Below, in pieces: positions 58,301-64,000 of a stretch of DNA of 64,000 nucleotides. Position numbers and translations under genes: made by a program. How positions within the stretch are numbered: the stretch's first letter is position 1; each line of letters starts with the position of its first letter. Source of the DNA: Sisyra terminalis (lineage: Eukaryota > Arthropoda > Insecta > Neuroptera > Sisyridae); the NCBI GenBank assembly GCA_958496175.1, contig OY292274.1, positions 10,623,689-10,687,688 of the forward strand, read 5' to 3'. The notes beneath the pieces were generated by a model, which made no database searches, had not been told where the DNA came from, and saw only the letters and a list, made by a program, of their open reading frames with translations.

Positions 58301-61300
58301 CAACAGACCAAGAATACAATTTGGTATTGATAAATAAAAAATTGTTTAAAAAACATTATTGAAAATTATTATAACATGTGTGTTTGTGTTTTTTCAATTG
58401 TTTTTTATTTATCAATACCAAATTGTATTCTTGGTCTGTTGTTCTACCAGTTGGGTCATTTTACAGCTTATTTTTATGACATTTGTGGAGTAATTTTTAA
58501 ATTTTGAGCCCTGAAGAAGTCAGGAATAAGTGACCAAACGTTGGCGATAAAATAAATAAGATATCACAAGAAGCTTCGTCCTTATTGCCCACAATTTAAT
58601 TATTATATTTGTAAATAAAGTTTGCAAAAATTATAAACCCCTCAGGTGCTTCTATGGAATGATTCAGAAAAGAGATCTTATGTTCAATGTAGTAATTATA
58701 TTCATTTCATAGAATTAAGTCCAAATTCCAACAATTATTCTACTGGAATTGACTACTTTTGCTTCGAAATCTAGCGATCAAAGGTATTCCAGCTTTAAGG
58801 TACCATATTATAAAATATAATCCCTCAAGAGTAACTTAAATAAAATATATTACAACAGCAAATTTATGTATTGTAAGTGTCAATAAATAAGGTTTTAAAA
58901 TTACTTTTTGCATTTCAAATAAGTGAAATAATAGTTTTTTGAATTTCAAGGGAGGAGCAAAAACTGCAAAAGCCTTTGTCCTCATTTTCGCCTTGACGGC
59001 GTCTATAATCCTAAGCCCCTTAATTAAAACTTAATTAATTAAAACAATAGAAATCTTCTACATTTAGTTATTTGGCGTATAAAAAATGATTACATTAACA
59101 TATCAAATGCAAAAATGTTATCTCTGTTTTATCTTTTAAAAGTTAAAAGAAAATATATTTGAGATTAATTGCGGGATACTAAAACTGTTCTACACTCTAT
59201 GTCTATAATTAAAATTTTTATAGTGTAATTAAAATTTTATATGAGCTGATTTCCCATAGCTCCTTACGGTTATTCTGAATAAGAGTCATTTAAATGATCT
59301 TGTAAATACCTCTTTCTCATCAGCCGGAACTGTTGTGTATCGTTCCACAGTGGTTGTGGTAATAACAATGTTCGACGAAGGTGCAGAAAATGCGTGTGTG
59401 TAGATCAAAGCCGCAGCGATAGCACCCAAACATGGCCCAACCCAGTAAATCTAAAAAAAATAAAATTTCATTTAAAATTCAAAAAAATAAAGTAAAAAAA
59501 CTCTATATAAAATTAGAGCGGCTTTAATTGTCTTATTATGTTTTTCATAAACTTTAATTGTAGTTATGAAGAAATCGCGTTATATAGAGACCGATATGAA
59601 ATCGTAAAGTAAACGTCCACGATAACATAAAATTACGTAAAACCATAAAGAAAAAAATATAGAACAAACTTTGGGATTGTAAAACAAATAAAATCTAAAA
59701 TAGACGAAGAAAATAGAGATGAAAACATAGTTAAGAAAACCTTGGTTTTTTAGCTCGTTTCACGTGAACTCAAGCGTACGAAATAAACCGAAAGATATTT
59801 TAAGTTTCATAAACTTCCAAGTTTCGAAAAAAAACTTTTGGTTCTTGAATTTCAGCTTTACTCTATAGACCAAAATAGTTGAAATATAGTTTACCCAATG
59901 ATTTTGCCATTCGCCTGCGATAACGGCAGAGCCGAAGGAACGGGCCGGATTCATACTGGAGCCTGTGTAGTCAATGGCGGTTAAATGTCCAAGGGCCACC
60001 GTTAAACCAATGGCTAGCGGGCCTGACCATTTGGCTTCTGGACGATTTTTGTCACAAACTCCGAATACAACGAACACCAAAATGAAGCCAAGGAAAAATT
60101 CAATTCCAAATCCTTGAACTGGAGTAACGCCCACGTTTATGTCAGTTAAGCCAAGCTTCTGTTGTACATTTTCCGGAGTCAGTGCCTAAAAACAGTTCAA
60201 AAGTTATTCATTGTATCGTTTTCAATCAAAGTCGAAGAATTTAAAAGCTGATTAAAAATAAGCATTTCCTAATAATTTTCTTTTATAATTTGTATATAAA
60301 AATCTAAATAAAAAGATTATAATTTTCAAATTCGAGCAAGAGTTTCCAGATAGCATCTCCAAAGAGGAATGGTGTACCCACTATTGATTTTTTTGTGTTG
60401 AAAGAAGTAATTTCTTAATTTGCACTTGTTCCTAATTTCGGAAGTGTTTATGGAATAACTTCTTCTATTTTCAATGAGTTTTCCTGTGGTCCGTTCAGCA
60501 AGAACTTTTACTTCCCAGCGTTTTTCATAGTTCCAATTGGGCAAACCAGTTACTGAGAGCCTGCTCTTAGTAGGCAACTAATTGAGTCTTTATAAATGGC
60601 TTATAGCCAGATAGTTTTAGAAAGCTTTGGTGGCAACAATCCCAAATCGGGCAGTCAAATGGGACGTAAAAGACAGCTTGTTCCCTCTTTCCACATTTTT
60701 CATTGCAACCATTGAAAATTTTCCTTCTGAGCATTTGTTGCAAGATTTTTTTATTCATTCTGAGTTCATTTATTCACTTGACTTGGTATTGTGCATATTA
60801 ATAACCCTATACCTACCTGTTTCCACATTGCTTCCAATGTCAGCATGTCTGAACATTTAAGCAAAAATTGCTTTGGTAAACGTTGCCAGATGAATGTTTT
60901 ATATTCCCAAACCAAGTTGGACTTGCATTAGGGGCATTTTACGTGACACGGACAGCGAAAAAAAAGTGATAATCTGAAATTTGTTCATATTTGGCATAAT
61001 TGTATTTCTAGTAAGTATGAATGTGGATACAAAATATTTTTTTCGAATGATGATTATTTGCCAAATTATATGCTTCTAAAGAATTGTCGTTTTTGAAATT
61101 CATATTTTTTGAACAATTATTTTCGAATTAATTTTTTTTTAAAAGTATTAAAAGTGGCGGTTTAAATAGAAAATGAAGTGTTCTTTCTAAGTAAAAAATA
61201 AAACTGAACATTTTTATTTTTTTTAATATACAAAACCGGAAGTGAACTTTCCAAACTAGAATTTTAGTAACTTCGACCATTTTGATTTTTGATTTTTTTA

Positions 61301-62046
61301 TTTCAAAATATAGCCTAAAGTACACTTGTAATACACCAGAAGTTTCATAATAGAATCTGCAATAGTTTATGAGATAGAGGAATTAGAGTAGATACGTGTC
61401 GTACCCTAGCTTCCTTAGGTCAACTGGTTTATGCGATATAACACTAAAATGCTGCAATCTTCTTATTTTAAAAAATAAAAGCTGAGATCTGAATTTGATC
61501 ATCTATTTCTTATTTAGTTTTAAATCACATTTTATGTAGTAGCAATTCTTTCTCGTAGCATGTTATATAATTAAGAAAAATAAGTACCACACTACAAAAA
61601 ATGAATTGAAATGCACAATTTTTGTGTTTAATACGTACAGTTTTAAAATATATAAAAAAACTAGGTATTTCTTTTCAAAGTAAGGTGGAATTTTAAAACA
61701 AAATCGTGGGTTTGTAATTATGGGTGAATATCAATAGATTTTTTTAATGTCATTGAAACTGAAATATTGTGTAATTTTTTAAAATTTAATTTTTACTATT
61801 ATTTGCTCATTCGTTGCATTTCAAATTTGTTATTGTTAAGGTTTTAATTGATCAAAAAAAAACCTAAACTATTAATCAAAATAATAAGGGGAAGAAGTTT
61901 ACCTTAAGCAATGCTGATCCAGCTAAAGCACCCACACATTGAGCTACGATGTACAAAATGCCCTTAATGATAGTAATGTTGCTTGTAGCCAACATTCCAA
62001 CGGTTACTGCCGGGTTTATGTGTCCTCCACTAACATGTCCGATGGT
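55309..62046 (-). CDS. Water-selective aquaporin (DRIP/PRIP/AQP1-like), 5' end missing
   Basis: Exons in transcription order are 62046-61903, 60185-59895, 59450-59310 and 55359-55309, giving about 209 residues from just before the first NPA box to the stop. Both pore motifs are present: [10 protein letters not shown] and [14 protein letters not shown]. His in VALGHL and the Arg after the second NPA are the ar/R-filter residues of water-specific aquaporins. Membrane helices 3-6 are recognisable ([60 protein letters not shown]). Helices 1-2 must lie upstream; I saw no convincing exon for them between 62047 and 64000. The last exon encodes [16 protein letters not shown]. If the intron after 59310 is retained, the protein instead ends EVFTRSFK at 59286. 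Confidence 0.88.
56036..56441. repeat. 406-bp palindrome with hammerhead-like core
   Basis: Inverted arms extend from TGTGTATGCAATATATAGA at the left edge to its complement at the right edge, around a centre near 56240. On the minus strand, 56179-56205 reads CTGAAGA, A, GATTGC-TTG-GCAATC, GAAA, which is a hammerhead-type core and stem II. The plus-strand partner (56287-56313) has a mutated core (CTGCGGA). It lies in the aquaporin intron. Confidence 0.75.
57893..57940 (-). CDS. Candidate cassette exon in the aquaporin C-terminus
   Basis: A 48-bp stretch is bounded by an acceptor (GCAAGCAG) and a consensus donor (ACC|GTAAGT). It starts and ends in phase 0 and encodes [16 protein letters not shown]. 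It lies between the helix-6 exon and the terminal exon, so inclusion would lengthen the cytoplasmic tail by 16 residues without a frameshift. Confidence 0.35.
58132..58610. repeat. 479-bp palindrome with hammerhead-like core
   Basis: The arms 58132-58352 and 58388-58610 are inverted copies. On the minus strand, 58203-58231 reads CTGAAGA, A, GTCAG-GAATAA-CTGAC, GAAAC. In the plus-strand partner starting at 58511 the GAAA is CAAA. The A-T-rich centre contains a GATAAATAAAAAATTG block and no ORF. It lies in the aquaporin intron. Confidence 0.75.
59310..59450 (-). CDS. Aquaporin exon with helix 6 and start of C-terminal tail
   Basis: The exon begins after TTTTAG with IYWVGPCLG and ends at AAAGAG|GTATTT in phase 0. 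The alternative is read-through for eight more codons to a TGA at 59286-59288, so two C-termini are possible. Confidence 0.85.
59895..60185 (-). CDS. Aquaporin exon with second NPA box
   Basis: Acceptor TTTTAG|GCACTG and donor TGG|GTAAAC bound 97 residues covering loop C, helices 4-5 and the NPARSFG half-helix. Both ends are phase 0. Confidence 0.93.
60320..60860 (-). pseudogene. Coding-like relic in aquaporin intron, unrecognised
   Basis: Two overlapping minus-strand frames (60567-60758 and 60326-60577) have ordinary protein-like composition, with several Cys and Trp, and could be one broken frame. I do not recognise a family. It may be a decayed transposon or gene fragment. The base composition is less AT-rich than the flanks. 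Confidence 0.3.
61903..62046 (-). CDS. Aquaporin exon with first NPA box
   Basis: Acceptor TTTCAG|ACC and donor AAG|GTAAAC bound 48 residues beginning [15 protein letters not shown] and continuing into helix 3. Both ends are phase 0. Confidence 0.92.
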
Positions 62047-62933
62047 CTGAAAGAAAATAACTCTATAAGATAATTATTACCATGAAATCTTTCGAAAATA
62101 ATCAACGTCAATCTCGCTTTGCCCGCTGAGAAAAATTTGCTTTTAATTAAACAACTGGCAACCGAAAATTTCCTACGAACCCTAACCGCATGAGCTCACC
62201 GTTTCAAAGAACTGAAATGATTAATGAAAAAATAGATATATTTTTAAAAATTTACCGTCAATTTAAACGTTTCACCTACATCGATCATTATCCTATAATT
62301 TTAATGAAATAAACAACAACAAAAAAAAGAGTACAATCATTAAAGTTTCAGCATTCCAAACTGGCCGATTCTACGAATTTAAATTTTATTTTCATTTAAT
62401 GGAAAGTTAACGGACACCAACGAAAACGTTATTTTTAAATTAGAAATAGAACCGAATTGTACATTTTTAATTAAACCGTCTAAATGAATCACGCAACTGC
62501 CATCATAAAGAAAATACAAGCATTTACGTTTTGTTAAAATATCATTTGAAATACATTGGCAGTTTTCATAATTTTTAATCACAACTCTTAGACAACAAAA
62601 TTGGAAGATTTAATAGCTTTTGATTGCCTTCAAAAATAGCTCCGAGGTAAAATCAGTTTAAGAAGTATTGATTTTAACATAAATAATTATTTGTTGTTAT
62701 ATTTATAGGAGTTAATAATTAAAAATATTATGATCGTTTGAATATTTATTTATTTATTAATTATTTAAATTGAAATTTATTACGTTCTAAATTGACCGTA
62801 GTTTATGGTATTTCTAAGACTATAGTACATAAAAGAGTTATTTTCCACCTAAATAGAATTTCGATTTTGACCAAAATAATCTAAAAAAACGTTATGTAAA
62901 CTTTTTGAATTGTTTGTCAGTTAATATGTAGAA

Positions 62934-63936
62934 TAGACTGATTCAAAAAAACGATAAATTATTTTCTCTTAATTATATCGAAAATATTGTTGGGAATGAC
63001 AAAAAAAAAATCCTGTGAAAATTTGAGGTCTTAATATTAATATTAAGTAGTGCCGAATCGCAAATTTCGATTTATCATTTAAATAACATGGGAACAATAT
63101 TCTCTTGCACTTTGGAATTTTATAGCTCACGTTGGTGGCAATTTTTCGAAATGACCAAGGTATATTCTTGCAGAAAATTGAACGATCTATCAAAAATGTC
63201 TTCGTACAAGTTTTTATAATTATATATATATATTTATTCCTTCAAAAGTTATTCGAGGTCAAAGTTGAACTAAAGAGAAATTTGAATATTTTTTCAATTT
63301 TTTGACGCAACCATCAATTTTATGAAAAAAAATTATAGAAAATTTTTTGTAGAGCACTTTTTTTCTATAACTTATCTCAGTTTTGAAATTTTTTACAGGT
63401 CCTAAGTAATAAAAAAAAAATTTTATGTTAAAAATATAATAATTCAGGGAATTTTCAGTTTAATCCAAATAACTTAGGACCTGTGAAAAATATCAAAAAC
63501 TTTTGTAGAGATAAGTATAGGAAATAAAAGTGCTGTACAAAAAATGTTCTATAAAATTTTCTCATAAAATTGATGGGTGCGTCAAAAAAATGATAAAATA
63601 TTAAAACTTCTCTTTAGTTCAACTTTGATCTCGAATAACTTTTGAAGGAATAAAAATATCAAAAATTTGTCGGAGACCTTTTTTGTTAATCCTTCAATTT
63701 TCTACAAGAATAATATACCTTGGTCATTCCGAAATATTGTCACTAACGTAAGCTATAAAATTCCAAAATGCAAGAGAGTATTGTTCCCATGTTATTTAAA
63801 TGGAAAATCGAAATTTGCGATGCTCTTAATATTTATATTAAGAGCTTAAACTTTCACAGGACTTTTTTTGGCATTCCCAACAATATTTTCGATATAATTA
63901 AGAAAAAAAATTAATATTTTTTTTTGAATCAGTCTA
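62934..63936. mobile_element. hAT-like foldback MITE, TAGACTGATTC family, copy 4
   Basis: It is flanked by an exact 8-bp duplication, ATGTAGAA (62926-62933 and 63937-63944), with ends TAGACTGATTC and GAATCAGTCTA. It is 1003 bp, with long inverted arms and a shortened centre. It lies upstream of the first visible aquaporin exon. Confidence 0.92.
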
Positions 63937-64000
63937 ATGTAGAATATACAAATGTTATTTAACGAAATGATCGATTATTGCTTTTATTACAATGTAATTT

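Noticed and set aside
62247..62290. Short ATG exon (MIDVGETFKLT) upstream of the aquaporin
   Set aside because: Phase would fit, but it lacks the hydrophobic helices 1 and 2 that must precede the first NPA box.

Overview
The window is strongly AT-rich nuclear DNA from an animal with spliced genes, almost certainly an insect. The signs are a ZAD-type C2H2 zinc-finger gene, an insect-style water aquaporin, an intact mariner transposon and many small hAT and PIF-like MITEs. A full-length SORL1/LR11-type receptor is present; to my knowledge Drosophila lacks this class, so a non-drosophilid insect is likely. I cannot name the species.

Layout. (1) 1-14635, plus strand: a receptor-type protein tyrosine phosphatase. 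It has an N-terminal exon cut by the window edge, nine fibronectin-III-type units on class 1-1 exons, one membrane segment and one PTP domain whose [10 protein letters not shown] loop is split by an intron. (2) 14704-15456, minus: a 250-residue single-exon ORF resembling the DNA-binding half of transposase-like proteins, tail-to-tail with the phosphatase and only 68 bases away. (3) 19217-42539, minus: a complete SORL1-like gene. I could join 18 exons with consistent splice phases (6405 nt, 2134 residues): signal peptide, furin site, VPS10, YWTD propeller, EGF, nine LDLa, FN3 array, membrane segment, and a tail with FANSHY and a terminal DDEPLVIA. Its 14.5-kb first intron holds the intact mariner and several MITEs. 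(4) 44734-52704, plus: a ZAD and ten-finger C2H2 protein (778 residues, four exons), divergent from SORL1 across 2.2 kb. (5) 55309-62046, minus: the 3' part of an AQP1/DRIP/PRIP-like aquaporin whose first exon(s) are not visible.

Repeats. Most non-genic DNA is palindromic. Four copies of one large foldback family (ends TAGACTGATTC, about 1.0-1.5 kb) and one relative at 7603 each carry 8-bp target duplications fitting the hAT pattern nTnnnnAn. One copy contains a nested 263-bp insertion with a 12-bp target duplication and a well-formed hammerhead-ribozyme motif, as in Penelope-like elements. Two other palindromes (56.0-56.4 kb and 58.1-58.6 kb) carry related CTGAAGA...GAAA hammerhead-like cores. 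Also visible are a truncated hAT element keeping the hATC dimerisation domain, a 357-bp element with TAA duplications, RTE-like 3' tails and a tRNA-like sequence.

The genes are functionally independent; no operon-like or pathway cluster is apparent. The most interesting non-genic signal is the hammerhead-bearing repeats and the many very long intronic foldbacks.
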